Source: Lysobacter stagni
GTDB lineage: Bacteria > Pseudomonadota > Gammaproteobacteria > Xanthomonadales > Xanthomonadaceae
NCBI RefSeq assembly: GCF_030053425.1
Contig: NZ_JASGBI010000001.1
Span: forward strand, 2,550,001-2,614,000
Direction of reading: 5' to 3'
Length of the DNA: 64,000 nt
Part shown: piece after piece, positions 1-8,565 of the stretch
Layout of the letters: each line of letters begins with the position of its first letter
How positions within the stretch are numbered: position 1 is the first letter of the stretch
Notes under the pieces: generated by a model
The model's input: only the letters and a program-made list of their open reading frames with translations
What the model was told of the DNA's origin: nothing
Databases searched by the model: none
Translations under genes and position numbers: made by a program

Positions 1-166
1 GCAGGCGGAATGCCGGCGCCGGCTTGCCGATCAGCGGCGAGGGCAGCGCTTCGCGGTTGGGATTGCGACTGAGCATGACGCCGGCGAAGAGCAGTGCGCC
101 CAATGCGGCGACCACCACCAGCGGCAACCACCGCATCGAGGACTTGCGCGGCATCGATTCGCTCAT
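1..166 (-). CDS. ccmG: CcmG/DsbE thiol:disulfide interchange protein (N-terminal part)
   Basis: Only the first 55 residues are inside the window; the gene runs off the left edge. They read as a short cytoplasmic start, one membrane anchor (about residues 12-30), then SRNPNREALPSPLIGKPAPAF, the usual entry to the thioredoxin fold of CcmG/DsbE. The catalytic CxxC lies outside the window and could not be checked. In this family the periplasmic thioredoxin domain reduces apocytochrome c or CcmH before haem attachment. The ATG overlaps the ccmF stop codon by 4 bases (ATGA), so it is the next gene of the ccm operon. Confidence 0.85.
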   Translation of the reverse strand, partial: MSESMPRKSSMRWLPLVVVAALGALLFAGVMLSRNPNREALPSPLIGKPAPAFRL

Positions 167-2154
167 CGTGCGGGCTCCGGGCTCGCGTTCGTTGCGGGGG
201 GCGAGACGGGGTCCGCGGCCGGTCGCGGATCGGTCGCTGCCACGCGGCGGAAACGACGATCGGTCGCCGTCACCAGTCCGCCCAGCATCATCAGGATCGC
301 GCCGGCCCAGATCCAGCGCACGAACGGCTTGATGTGCACGCGCAGCGCCCACGAGCCACCGCCTAGCGGTTCGCCCAGCGCGACATAGAGATCACGCGTG
401 AGGCCGCGCGAGATCGCCGCTTCGGTCATCACCTGGCCGCCGCTGACGTACGCGCGCTTTTCCGGGTGCATCACGGTCAGCGGCTTGTCGTTCTGGAACA
501 CGGTGACGGTGCCGCGGTCGGCCTCGTAGTTCGGGCCCTGCGAATGCGTGGCGCCGTCGAAGCGGAAGGCGTAGCGGCCCAGTTCGACCGTCTGGCCCGG
601 CGCGACGGCGAGTTCGCGCTGCACGCTCAGTCCTTCCACCAGCAGCGCGCCCACCAGGAACACCGCGATGCCCGTATGCGCCAGCGTCATGCCGAGCATT
701 TCGGGGGTGAAGCGCGAGCCGGCCGTCGGGCTGCGCAGGCGCGACCAGACGAAGCGCGCGGTGCCGAACAGCACCCACGCGGCGCCGAACACGCCGGCTG
801 CGACCTTCACCGGCCCCTGCGGCGCGAAGAAGTACGCGATCACGCCCAGCGCGAGCGCCAGGCCGGCCCACGGTGCGAGCATCGCCACCGGCTTCGATAC
901 CTGCTCGCGCTGCCAGCGTGTGAGCGGGCCGAACGGCAGCAGCGCGACCAGCGGCGCCATCAGCAGCACGAACATCAGCGCGAAGTAGGGCGGGCCGACC
1001 GAGATCTTGCCCAGGTCCAGTGCATCGGCAAGCAGCGGGTACAGCGTGCCCAGCAGCACCATCGCGCAGGCGGTGGAGAGCAGCAGGTTGTTGGCCAGCA
1101 GCAGCGTTTCACGCGACGCGGCCTCGAACGGCTTGCCGGCGTCCTCCGTCGAAGGCGCCTTCAGCGCGTACAGCAGCAGCGAACCGCCGACCACGATGCC
1201 CAGGAAGATCAGGATGAAGAGGCCGCGTGCCGGATCCGCCGCGAACGCATGCACGCTGGTCAGCACGCCCGAACGCACCAGGAAGGTACCCAGCAGCGAC
1301 AGCGAGAACGTGGCGATGGCCAGCAGCAGCGTCCAGCCGCGGAAGCTGCCGCGCTTCTCGGTCACGGCCTGCGAATGCAGCAACGCGGCGCCGGCGAGCC
1401 ACGGCATGAAGCTGGCGTTCTCGACGGGATCCCAGAACCACCAGCCGCCCCAACCCAGTTCGTAGTACGCCCACCACGAACCCAGTGCGATGCCCAGCGT
1501 GAGGAACGCCCACGCGACATTGGTCCACGGACGCGTCCAGCGCAGCCAGCGTGCGTCGATCTTTCCGTCCAGCAGCGCGGCGATCGCGAACGCGAACGGC
1601 ACCGAGAAACCCACGTAGCCGAGGTACAGCATCGGCGGGTGGATGATCATGCCCGGATCCTGCAGCAGTGGGTTGAGGTCGCGGCCTTCAGCGACAGCGG
1701 GAAGCAGGCGCAGGAACGGGTTGCTGGTGAAGATGAGGAAGGCGAGGAAGCCCGCGCTGACCAGGCCCATCACGCCGAGTACGCGCGCGATGACGGTATC
1801 GGGCAGGCTGCGCGAGAAGCGCGCAACCGCTGCCGTCCACAGCGCCAGGATCAGCGCCCACAACAGCAGCGAGCCTTCGTGCGCGCCCCACACCGCGGTG
1901 TAGCGGTACATCAGCGGCAGCAGCGAGTTGCTGTTCTCGGCGACGTAGCGCAGCGAGAAATCCTGCGTCACGAATCCGTGCGTGAGGACGGCGAAGGCCA
2001 GGCCGACCAGCCCCAGCTGTGCGTATGCGGCCGGGCGGGCGACCGCCATCCACGGAGCCACGCCGCGCTGCGCGCCGGCCAGCGGCAGCGCCGCCTGCAG
2101 CACCGATACCAGCAGCGCCAGGATCAGCGCGATCTGTCCGAGTTCGCCGAGCAT
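163..2154 (-). CDS. ccmF: Cytochrome c-type biogenesis protein CcmF
   Basis: The 663-residue multi-spanning inner-membrane protein is of normal length for CcmF. The periplasmic tryptophan-rich WWD motif reads GWGGWWFWDPVENASF at about residues 233-248, and further conserved blocks (GAHEGSLLLW, DPGMIIHPPMLYLGYVG) precede it. CcmF is the core of the haem lyase that ligates haem, delivered by CcmE, to reduced CxxCH apocytochromes in the periplasm. The start codon lies directly after the ccmE stop with no intergenic bases, and the stop overlaps the ccmG start, so translation is probably coupled. Confidence 0.97.
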   Translation of the reverse strand: MLGELGQIALILALLVSVLQAALPLAGAQRGVAPWMAVARPAAYAQLGLVGLAFAVLTHGFVTQDFSLRYVAENSNSLLPLMYRYTAVWGAHEGSLLLWALILALWTAAVARFSRSLPDTVIARVLGVMGLVSAGFLAFLIFTSNPFLRLLPAVAEGRDLNPLLQDPGMIIHPPMLYLGYVGFSVPFAFAIAALLDGKIDARWLRWTRPWTNVAWAFLTLGIALGSWWAYYELGWGGWWFWDPVENASFMPWLAGAALLHSQAVTEKRGSFRGWTLLLAIATFSLSLLGTFLVRSGVLTSVHAFAADPARGLFILIFLGIVVGGSLLLYALKAPSTEDAGKPFEAASRETLLLANNLLLSTACAMVLLGTLYPLLADALDLGKISVGPPYFALMFVLLMAPLVALLPFGPLTRWQREQVSKPVAMLAPWAGLALALGVIAYFFAPQGPVKVAAGVFGAAWVLFGTARFVWSRLRSPTAGSRFTPEMLGMTLAHTGIAVFLVGALLVEGLSVQRELAVAPGQTVELGRYAFRFDGATHSQGPNYEADRGTVTVFQNDKPLTVMHPEKRAYVSGGQVMTEAAISRGLTRDLYVALGEPLGGGSWALRVHIKPFVRWIWAGAILMMLGGLVTATDRRFRRVAATDPRPAADPVSPPATNASPEPAR

Positions 2155-2628
2155 TTAGGGCGCTTCCTGCGCGGTGCCGGCGGCCGGCGCCTGCACGTCG
2201 TGCTTCTTGTGCGCCATGCCCATCTTGTCGGCGACTTCCTTCGGCATGTAGGTCTCGTCGTGCTTGGCGAGGATCTGTTCGGCGACGAACACGTCGCCTT
2301 CCATGCGGCCGGTGGCGACCACCGCCTGCTTCTCGCGGAACAGGTCCGGCAGGATGCCGGTGTAGCGCACCGGCATCTGCGCGTCGCCGTCGGTGACGCG
2401 GAACGTGGCTTCCAGCGAACCGGGCGCGCGCTTGAACGAATCGGCCGCGACCATGCCGCCGAGGCGGAAGCGGGCATGCTCGCCGGCTTCGCCGCGCAGC
2501 ACTTCGCTGGGCGTGTATAGGTAGGCGATGTTGCGTTGCAGGGCCATCGCGACCAGCGCGGTGGCAAGGCCGGCGGCTACCACGAGGGCAATCACCCAGA
2601 GCAGGCGGCGGCGACGTACGGGATTCAT
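2155..2628 (-). CDS. ccmE: Cytochrome c-type biogenesis protein CcmE (haem chaperone)
   Basis: The 157-residue protein has one N-terminal membrane anchor (about residues 8-30) followed by the OB-fold periplasmic domain. The haem-attachment motif is KHDETYMP, with the covalent haem ligand expected at His123 and the axial Tyr at 127. CcmE receives haem from the CcmABCD complex and passes it to CcmF. It lies between ccmD and ccmF with tight spacing. The tail after the motif is short and rich in His, Ala and Pro. Confidence 0.97.
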   Translation of the reverse strand: MNPVRRRRLLWVIALVVAAGLATALVAMALQRNIAYLYTPSEVLRGEAGEHARFRLGGMVAADSFKRAPGSLEATFRVTDGDAQMPVRYTGILPDLFREKQAVVATGRMEGDVFVAEQILAKHDETYMPKEVADKMGMAHKKHDVQAPAAGTAQEAP

Positions 2629-2649
2629 CGGATCGGGCTCATCAATGCG

Positions 2650-2823
2650 TTATCGGGTCAGCGGGTTGGCGGCGTCCTTGCCCGGACGCGCGGCCTCGCG
2701 CGCGGCCCGCAGGCGCGCGCCGCGCAGTTCACGGCGGATCTGCAGGCGGGTGCTGACGAAGTCCCAGCCCAGCACGATCGCGAACACCGCATAGGCGGCG
2801 ATGACGTAGTTCTGGTAGCTCAC
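2650..2823 (-). CDS. ccmD: Haem exporter protein CcmD
   Basis: This 57-residue protein starts at a GTG that overlaps the ccmC stop (GTGA). It has one hydrophobic segment (YVIAAYAVFAIVLGW, about residues 6-20) followed by a basic tail rich in Arg (RLQIRRELRGARLRAAREAAR). That is the usual form of CcmD, the small membrane subunit that helps release holo-CcmE from CcmABC. Position between ccmC and ccmE supports the call more than sequence conservation, which is low in this family. Confidence 0.9.
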   Translation of the reverse strand: MSYQNYVIAAYAVFAIVLGWDFVSTRLQIRRELRGARLRAAREAARPGKDAANPLTR

Positions 2824-3572
2824 GGTTGCTTCCCCTGCGCGAGTGCGGCGACCCAGCCCTTGCCGCTTTCGCGACGCAGGTTGTCGGCGCGCGCGCGTGC
2901 GAGCAGCGCGCCCACGAACCACAGCTTGGTGCCGATGATCATCCAGATCAGCGGGCCGTACATGCTTTCGTCCATCTTCGAGTCGCCGAAGAGGCTGATG
3001 GTCTGGCCCTGGTGCAGCGAGTTCCACCACACCACCGAGTAGCGGATCACCGGCAGCAATGCCACGCCGACGATGGCCAGCAGGCCGGCCGCACGCGCCG
3101 CTGCGCGACGGTCGTCGATGGCGTTGTACAGGCCGATCACGCCCAGATAGAGGAACAGCAGGATCAGCTCGGTGGTCAGGCGCGGGTCCCAGTCCCACCA
3201 CGTGCCCCACATCGGCTTGCCCCAGATCGAACCGGTCACCAGCGTGATGAGGGTGAAGGCGGCGCCGATGGGGGCGCAGGCCATCGCCAGGATCTCGCAC
3301 AGCTTGATGCGCCAGACCAGCGCGATGGCGGCATACAGCGCCATCAGCCCGAACACGGCCATGCTCATCCAGGCGCTGGGCACATGGATGTAGAGGATGC
3401 GGAAGCTGTCGCCCTGCTGGTAGTCGGCCGGCACCTGGAACAGCGCGCCGTACAGGGCCCAGGCCATGATCAGCAGGCCAAGCCCATACGCCCACGGTGC
3501 CCAGCGCGCGGCAAAGCGGTCGAAGTAGGGGGGCGAACCGAGTTGGTGAAACCAGCGGATGATCGGATTCAT
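2820..3572 (-). CDS. ccmC: Haem exporter protein CcmC
   Basis: The 250-residue protein has about six membrane spans and the periplasmic tryptophan motif GTWWDWDPRLT (near residue 130), which binds haem and loads it on CcmE. Another conserved stretch is ILYIHVPSAWMSM with one of the axial histidines. The stop overlaps the ccmD GTG start. About 110 bases separate it from ccmB, the only sizeable gap in this otherwise overlapping operon; no gene is visible in that gap. Confidence 0.97.
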   Translation of the reverse strand: MNPIIRWFHQLGSPPYFDRFAARWAPWAYGLGLLIMAWALYGALFQVPADYQQGDSFRILYIHVPSAWMSMAVFGLMALYAAIALVWRIKLCEILAMACAPIGAAFTLITLVTGSIWGKPMWGTWWDWDPRLTTELILLFLYLGVIGLYNAIDDRRAAARAAGLLAIVGVALLPVIRYSVVWWNSLHQGQTISLFGDSKMDESMYGPLIWMIIGTKLWFVGALLARARADNLRRESGKGWVAALAQGKQP

Positions 3573-3683
3573 CGTTCCTCGCTCCGCGCCCGGACCATCG
3601 GCCCGGGCAGCGGCAGGTTGCGGCGGATTGTCGCGGCCGGGGCGGCCCCGGGCTTGATCCGGCTCAATTGATGCCGACGCGCG

Positions 3684-4376
3684 TCAGCTCAGGGCGATCC
3701 GGATCGCGGCGGCGGCAGCCAGTGGGGCCAGCACCAGCGCGACCGCCAACCCCGCGCCCAGCAGCAGCAGCGCTCCGATCGGATCCAGCCCCTGCGCCGA
3801 GGCAGCCACGCTGCCCGCGCCGAACACCAGCACCGGCACGTACAACGGCAGCGCCAGCAAGGCCACGAGTATACCGGAGCGCCGCATTCCGACCGTCAGA
3901 GCAGCCACCACGGCGCCCAACAGACTCAGCAAAGGCGTGCCCAGTGCGAGGGATGCCATCAGCACCGGCAACTGCGCGCGTGGCAGGTACAGGAGCTCGC
4001 CCAGGAACGGCGCGGCGATCAGCAACGGCAGCGCGGTCGTCGCCCAGTGCATGAACGTGCGCACACCGACCAGCCACGCCAGCGGCACCGGCGCCAGCAT
4101 CCACTGCTCCAGCGAGCCGTCCTCGGCGTCGCCGCGGAACAGCGTGTCCAGCGAGAGCAGGCCGGCCAGCAGGATGGCCACCCACAGCACGCCGGCCGCG
4201 ACGCGGGCCAGTGCCTCTTTCTCGCCGCCCAGGGCCAGCGCAAACAGCACTACCACCAGCAGCGCGAACAGCGCCGGCTGCAGGGCATCGCCGCGGCGGC
4301 GCCAGAGCAGGCGCAGGTCGCGGGTCAGCAAGGCGCGGGCGGCACCGGTGAGGCTTGGAGTGGTCGTCGGGTTCAT
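3684..4376 (-). CDS. ccmB: Haem exporter protein CcmB
   Basis: The 230-residue protein has about six hydrophobic segments and matches the CcmB permease family ([19 protein letters not shown] at the N terminus, then a Gly/Leu-rich membrane domain). With CcmA it forms the ABC part of the CcmABCD complex that drives holo-CcmE release. The ATG at 4376 was chosen because it overlaps the ccmA stop by ATGA and matches the family N terminus; the frame stays open upstream, inside ccmA. Confidence 0.95.
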   Translation of the reverse strand: MNPTTTPSLTGAARALLTRDLRLLWRRRGDALQPALFALLVVVLFALALGGEKEALARVAAGVLWVAILLAGLLSLDTLFRGDAEDGSLEQWMLAPVPLAWLVGVRTFMHWATTALPLLIAAPFLGELLYLPRAQLPVLMASLALGTPLLSLLGAVVAALTVGMRRSGILVALLALPLYVPVLVFGAGSVAASAQGLDPIGALLLLGAGLAVALVLAPLAAAAAIRIALS

Positions 4377-5023
4377 GCTGCACCCGCCCGCGAGAGCACC
4401 AGCATCCGCGTCCGTACCGGCGGCGCGGCGTAGGCGCCGTGCGTGGTCACCAGGGCGGCGCCGCCCTCGCGAAGGTGGGCCTGGACCATGCGGTTCACCA
4501 GTTCGATGCCTTCCAGGTCCAGGTTTGCGTAGGGCTCGTCCAGCAGCCACAGCGGCGCAGGCGACATCCACAGCCGGGCCAGCGACAGCCGCTTCTTCTG
4601 GCCGGCGGACAGCTGCCGGGCCAGGGTGTCCTCGTAGCCGGCCAGGCCGACGATGCCCAGCGCGTTCTCCGGCAGCTGCGCACGGCGACGGCCCTGCAGC
4701 CCGCAGAGGAAATTCAGGTTTTCCAGCGACGTGAGATCCGCCTTCAGGCCGGGCAGGTGGCTGAGGTAGGCGATGGCGCGGGCGCGCCGGGCGATGCCGG
4801 CGGGCTCGCCGTCCAGGTCGATATGCCCGTCATCGGCGCGCAGCAGGCCGGCCAGCACGCGCAGCAGGGTGGTCTTGCCGGCGCCGTTGTCGCCCTGGAC
4901 CAGCAGCGCTTCGCCGGCATCGACGCTGAAGTCCAGCGGGCCGAACACCGACTCGTCGTTGCGCGCGAAACGGAGGCCGCGGGCTGCGAGCAGCGGCGGG
5001 GCGGGGCGGTCGTTGGGTGTCAT
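4373..5023 (-). CDS. ccmA: Cytochrome c biogenesis ATP-binding protein CcmA
   Basis: This ABC ATPase of 216 residues has Walker [10 protein letters not shown], an ABC signature [13 protein letters not shown] and Walker B LWLLDEP followed by YANLD. The ATG giving [10 protein letters not shown] is preferred over an in-frame ATG 13 codons upstream, because the extra residues are basic and unlike the family. CcmA powers the CcmABCD complex. It is the first gene of the operon as read on the minus strand, so the operon promoter should lie in 5024-5108 or within the DUF3293 gene upstream. Confidence 0.95.
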   Translation of the reverse strand: MTPNDRPAPPLLAARGLRFARNDESVFGPLDFSVDAGEALLVQGDNGAGKTTLLRVLAGLLRADDGHIDLDGEPAGIARRARAIAYLSHLPGLKADLTSLENLNFLCGLQGRRRAQLPENALGIVGLAGYEDTLARQLSAGQKKRLSLARLWMSPAPLWLLDEPYANLDLEGIELVNRMVQAHLREGGAALVTTHGAYAAPPVRTRMLVLSRAGAA

Positions 5024-5108
5024 CGGACGGGCGTGGACGGCCGGTCGGCCGCGGGCGGCCATTCTATTCGGTTCCCGGAATGGGCCGCTTGGCGGGGTCG
5101 GGCGACGC

Positions 5109-5582
5109 TCAGCCGGCCACCCACTCCGTATTGGCGACTCCGAAGGCCGCCGACGGGCGGGGCATCAGCATTCGCAGGCGTACCGGCTCGCCCGCGTGCC
5201 AGTCCAGCACGCCCGCCTGGCCGAACTCCAGGCCCAGCCGGAGCAGGTCGTCCTCGCCCAGTCCCACCACCAGCCAGCCCGGTTCGCGCCAGCCGCCGTC
5301 CGGGTCCTGGGCCCAGGCCGGATGGCGCACCGCGCCGATGGCGTCCAGTTGCGCCACCAACAGTGCATCGGCGGCCTCGTTGGCGCTGTCCGACCGCGGC
5401 TGCGAAGCCGGGTTCCAGGCTGTGATGAAGGCGTAGCGTGCCGCGGGGGCATACGCTTCCAGATCGGTGGCCGGCAGGCCCACGCGCAACGGCAGGGAAT
5501 CGCCGTCGAGCACCACCACGTAATCCGCGGCAGCGTAGGCGGTGGCCAGCTCGGCGGCGTCGACGATCTGCAGCTCGCGCAT
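5109..5582 (-). CDS. DUF3293 domain-containing protein
   Basis: The 157-residue cytoplasmic protein carries the hallmark of the DUF3293 family, [21 protein letters not shown] (around residues 50-70), followed by a variable acidic C-terminal half. No catalytic motif is known for the family and no function is proposed. It lies 85 bases upstream of ccmA on the same strand, so it could be transcribed with the ccm operon, and it is divergent from the aminotransferase gene at 5709. The start is the ATG giving [12 protein letters not shown]; the upstream in-frame extension is low-complexity. Confidence 0.75.
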   Translation of the reverse strand: MRELQIVDAAELATAYAAADYVVVLDGDSLPLRVGLPATDLEAYAPAARYAFITAWNPASQPRSDSANEAADALLVAQLDAIGAVRHPAWAQDPDGGWREPGWLVVGLGEDDLLRLGLEFGQAGVLDWHAGEPVRLRMLMPRPSAAFGVANTEWVAG

Positions 5583-5651
5583 GGGCGGAGTGTGCGGACC
5601 TTGCCTGCAGCGCGCAATCGCCTGCACGGGATCGCCAGATGAGCTTTCGTC

Positions 5652-5681
5652 ATGACACCGCTTCACCGGCATCCTTACACT
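5652..5681 (+). promoter_or_regulatory. Candidate sigma-70 promoter for the aminotransferase gene
   Basis: A TTGACA-like hexamer ATGACA (5652-5657) is followed after 18 bases by TACACT (5676-5681). It lies about 28 bases before the ATG at 5709. The match is read by eye only. Confidence 0.4.
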
Positions 5682-5708
5682 TCCCCGTTTCGAATTTCCT
5701 GTAAGCCA

Positions 5709-6857
5709 ATGACCCTGCCAACCAAGCTGCCGAAGGTCGGAACGACCATCTTCACCGTGATGTCGCAGCTCGCGATCGAGCACGACGCGGTCAATCTCGG
5801 CCAGGGCTTTCCCGACTTCAACGTCCCCGAACGCCTGATCGAAGCCCTCGACCGCGCCATGCGCGAAGGCAAGAACCAGTACGCGCCGATGACGGGCATT
5901 CCCGCATTGCGCCAGGCCATCGCCGACAAAACCCAGCGCTGTTACGGCCACCGCCCCGATCCCGACAGCGAGATCACCGTGGCGTCCGGCGCCAGCGAGG
6001 CGATCTTCGACGCCGTCGCCGCCGTGGTGCGCGCCGGCGAGGAAGTGATCGTGCTCGATCCCTGCTACGACTCCTACGAGCCGGCGATCGACCTGGCCGG
6101 CGGCCGCGCCGTGCATGTGCCGCTGGATCCGGCGACCTTCGCGCCGGACTGGAACCTCATCCGCGCCGCGATCACGCCGAAAACGCGCCTGCTGATGATC
6201 AACTCACCGCACAACCCGTCGGGCGCGATGTTCACCGCCGACGACATCGCCCAGCTCACCGCACTGCTGCGCGACACGGGTATCTGGTTGCTGTCGGACG
6301 AGGTGTACGAACACATCGTGTTCGACGGTCGCCAGCACGAGTCGGTGCTGCGCTATCCCGAACTGCGCGAGCGCGCGTTCGTGGTGTCCAGCTTCGGCAA
6401 GACCTATCACTGCACCGGTTGGAAGGTCGGCTACTGCATCGCGCCGCCGGCGCTGTCGCTGGAACTGCGCAAGGTTCACCAGTACAACACCTTCTGCACG
6501 TTCGCCCCGGCGCAGTGGGCGTTCGCGGAGATGATCCAGGCCGAGCCGGAGCATTACGAGCAGCTCGGCGCGTTCTACCAGGGCAAGCGCGACCGCTTCC
6601 GCGAGCAGCTGCTCACCACGCGCCTGAAGCCGCTGCCGGTCCCCGGCGGCTACTTCCAGCTGGTCGACTACTCCGCGGTCAGCGATCTGGACGACGCTGC
6701 GTTCTGCCGCTGGCTGACGGTGGAGAAGGGCGTCGCCGCGATCCCGCTTTCTCCGTTCTACGAAACGCCGCCCGCCGGCCAACGCCTGGCGCGCCTGTGT
6801 TTCGCCAAGAACGAGGCGACGCTGGACAAGGCCATCGAGCGGTTGCAGAAGCTGTAG
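5709..6857 (+). CDS. Methionine/glutamine-type aminotransferase (YbdL/MtnE-like)
   Basis: This 382-residue fold-type I PLP enzyme resembles YbdL-type methionine aminotransferases. Visible motifs are NLGQGFPDFNVP (residues 29-40), INSPHNPSG with the substrate-binding Asn, SDEVYEH with the PLP Asp, and SSFGKTYHCTGWKVGY with the Schiff-base Lys231. These enzymes transaminate methionine or 4-methylthio-2-oxobutyrate, often with glutamine as donor. The adjacent omega-amidase gene (7003) would remove the 2-oxoglutaramate formed from glutamine, which favours a role in the last step of methionine salvage; mtnA is in the same window at 51624. The start ATG (MTLPTKLPK) fits the family and a candidate promoter; a longer in-frame ATG adds 19 atypical residues. 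Confidence 0.88.
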   Translation: MTLPTKLPKVGTTIFTVMSQLAIEHDAVNLGQGFPDFNVPERLIEALDRAMREGKNQYAPMTGIPALRQAIADKTQRCYGHRPDPDSEITVASGASEAIFDAVAAVVRAGEEVIVLDPCYDSYEPAIDLAGGRAVHVPLDPATFAPDWNLIRAAITPKTRLLMINSPHNPSGAMFTADDIAQLTALLRDTGIWLLSDEVYEHIVFDGRQHESVLRYPELRERAFVVSSFGKTYHCTGWKVGYCIAPPALSLELRKVHQYNTFCTFAPAQWAFAEMIQAEPEHYEQLGAFYQGKRDRFREQLLTTRLKPLPVPGGYFQLVDYSAVSDLDDAAFCRWLTVEKGVAAIPLSPFYETPPAGQRLARLCFAKNEATLDKAIERLQKL

Positions 6858-6873
6858 TTTTCGCATGCAAGCT

Positions 6874-6970
6874 GTCGTTCCCGCGAAGGCGGGAACCCAA
6901 CTTGCAGACGCAGCATGCTGTCCGGCGAGCATGATGCGTCGGACAGTCCCCGCCTTCGCGGGGATGACGG
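6874..6970 (+). repeat. REP-type palindrome pair (BIME-like)
   Basis: Two inverted copies of a GC-rich palindrome lie between the aminotransferase and the omega-amidase. The first is at 6874-6899 with core CCCGCGAAGGCGGG, and the second, in opposite orientation, is at 6946-6968 with core CCCCGCCTTCGCGGGG. A related pair is at 46378-46477. The head-to-head layout and shared core match the REP/BIME elements found in many proteobacteria. No RAYT transposase is in this window. Confidence 0.8.
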
Positions 6971-7002
6971 CGTTAATAGAACTCATCACTTCGCGAGCAC
7001 CC

Positions 7003-7800
7003 ATGAACGACCTGCGCGTCACCCTCGTCCAAGGCGACACCCGCTGGCACGACCCGGCCGGCAACCGTGAGTATTACGGCCGCCTGATCGCGCCGCTGCA
7101 CGGTACGACCGATCTGGTCATCCTGCCGGAGACGTTCACCAGCGGCTTCTCCAACGAGGCCATCGGCAATGCCGAGACGATGGACGGCCCCACGGTGGAA
7201 TGGATTCGCGAGCAGTCGGCGAAGCTGGGAGCGGCCATCACCGGCAGCGTGCAGCTGCGCACGCAGGAGGGCGTGTTCAACCGCCTGCTGTTCGCCACGC
7301 CCGATGGCGCGCTCAGCACCTACGACAAGCGCCACCTGTTCCGCTATGCGCGGGAACACGAACGCTATGCGGCCGGGCGCGATCGCCTGACGCTGGACTG
7401 GAAAGGCTGGCGCATCTGTCCGCAGGTCTGCTACGACCTGCGCTTCCCGGTGTTCTCGCGCAACCGCTACGACGTCGAACGCCCGCAGCAGCTCGATTAC
7501 GACCTGTTGATCTATGTGGCCAACTGGCCGTCGGCGCGCAGCTACCCGTGGAAGACGCTGCTACGTGCGCGGGCCATCGAGAACCTGTGTTTCGTCGCTG
7601 CGGTGAACCGCGTCGGCACGGACGGCAACGGTCTGCATTACTCGGGCGACAGCGCCGTCATCGACTTCCTCGGACATCCGGTCAGTGAGTGCGCCGACGA
7701 GGAGGTGGTGGTCACCACCACGCTTCAGGCGGCGGAGCTGGCCGCGCATCGCGAACGCTTCCCGGCCATGCTCGACGGCGACGCCTTCGAGCTGAGGTAA
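7003..7800 (+). CDS. Omega-amidase / nitrilase-family hydrolase (YafV-like)
   Basis: The 265-residue protein belongs to the carbon-nitrogen hydrolase superfamily. The catalytic triad is visible as Glu43 (LPETF), Lys109 (YDKRHLF) and Cys143 (QVCYDLRFPVF). Overall it looks like YafV/Nit2 omega-amidases, which hydrolyse 2-oxoglutaramate and 2-oxosuccinamate to the oxo-acid and ammonia. Coupled to the upstream aminotransferase this would make transamination with glutamine irreversible. The start MNDLRVTLVQGD matches the family. A REP pair ends 32 bases before the ATG, so mRNA from an upstream promoter would carry that hairpin in the spacer. Confidence 0.88.
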   Translation: MNDLRVTLVQGDTRWHDPAGNREYYGRLIAPLHGTTDLVILPETFTSGFSNEAIGNAETMDGPTVEWIREQSAKLGAAITGSVQLRTQEGVFNRLLFATPDGALSTYDKRHLFRYAREHERYAAGRDRLTLDWKGWRICPQVCYDLRFPVFSRNRYDVERPQQLDYDLLIYVANWPSARSYPWKTLLRARAIENLCFVAAVNRVGTDGNGLHYSGDSAVIDFLGHPVSECADEEVVVTTTLQAAELAAHRERFPAMLDGDAFELR

Positions 7801-8019
7801 AACCGCGCGGCCTGCAGCGCCGCGCTCATTCCGCAAGACCCCGTGCACCGCCGTCGAAACCATGAACGGCGGCGATATGTCGCGCGGCGCAACAACGGGA
7901 TTACACTGCCAGGGCCGCTTCGTGCGGCCCCGTGTTTCATGTGCAGACAAGGACGCCGTCGCGCCGTCCGCTGCTCCGCCCGACGCGACCGGCATCCGAG
8001 GTTTCCTGAGGAGCCCGTC

Positions 8020-8484
8020 ATGTCGTCTCCACGTCTCGAAGAATTTCTGCATTCCAACCGCGTCGCCTACGACACGGTCACCCATCCGCACGCGTTCACC
8101 GCGCAGGAAACCGCCGAACGTGCCCACATCCGCGGACACGCGATGGCCAAGACCGTGATGGTGAAACTCGATGGCCGGCTGGCGATGGCCGTGCTGCCGT
8201 CGGACGAATGGCTGGATGTCGCGCGGTTGCGCCAGGTGAGCGGTGCGCGCGAGGTCGCGCTGGCTAACGAATCCGATTTCAAGGACCGTTTCCCGGAATG
8301 CGAGGTCGGCGCGATGCCACCGTTCGGAAACCTCTATCACATGGACGTCTACGCCGCCGAAAGCCTGGCCGACGATGGGAACATCGCGTTCAACGCCGGC
8401 AACCATCGCGAGCTCATGCGCATGGACTGGAGCGATTTCGAGCGTCTCGTGCATCCGCGCGTGGTCCAGCTCAGTCGCCACTAG
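8020..8484 (+). CDS. YbaK/ProX-family aminoacyl-tRNA deacylase
   Basis: The 154-residue single-domain protein fits the YbaK/aminoacyl-tRNA editing family: FTAQETAERAHIRGHAMAKTVMVK (around residues 27-50) with the conserved Lys, and GAMPPFGNLYHMDVY with the GxxPPFG signature. Family members clear mischarged tRNAs such as Cys- or Ala-tRNA(Pro), or act on related substrates; which tRNA is served here cannot be read from sequence. A good ribosome site (TGAGGAG) sits 6 bases before the ATG, which decides this start over longer in-frame options. The gene stands alone between nitrilase and the AsmA-like gene. Confidence 0.85.
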   Translation: MSSPRLEEFLHSNRVAYDTVTHPHAFTAQETAERAHIRGHAMAKTVMVKLDGRLAMAVLPSDEWLDVARLRQVSGAREVALANESDFKDRFPECEVGAMPPFGNLYHMDVYAAESLADDGNIAFNAGNHRELMRMDWSDFERLVHPRVVQLSRH

Positions 8485-8565
8485 TGCGATGCACCCCGGC
8501 GGTCTTCACGTGGCATTCGCGATGGAGCATTCATGAAGTAGCGGCCCTGCTGAGGAAGCCGCTCG

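Noticed and set aside
466..2520. Plus-strand open frame over ccmF and ccmE
   Set aside because: Gln/Arg/His-rich composition typical of a shadow of membrane-protein genes; the minus strand has the ccm operon.
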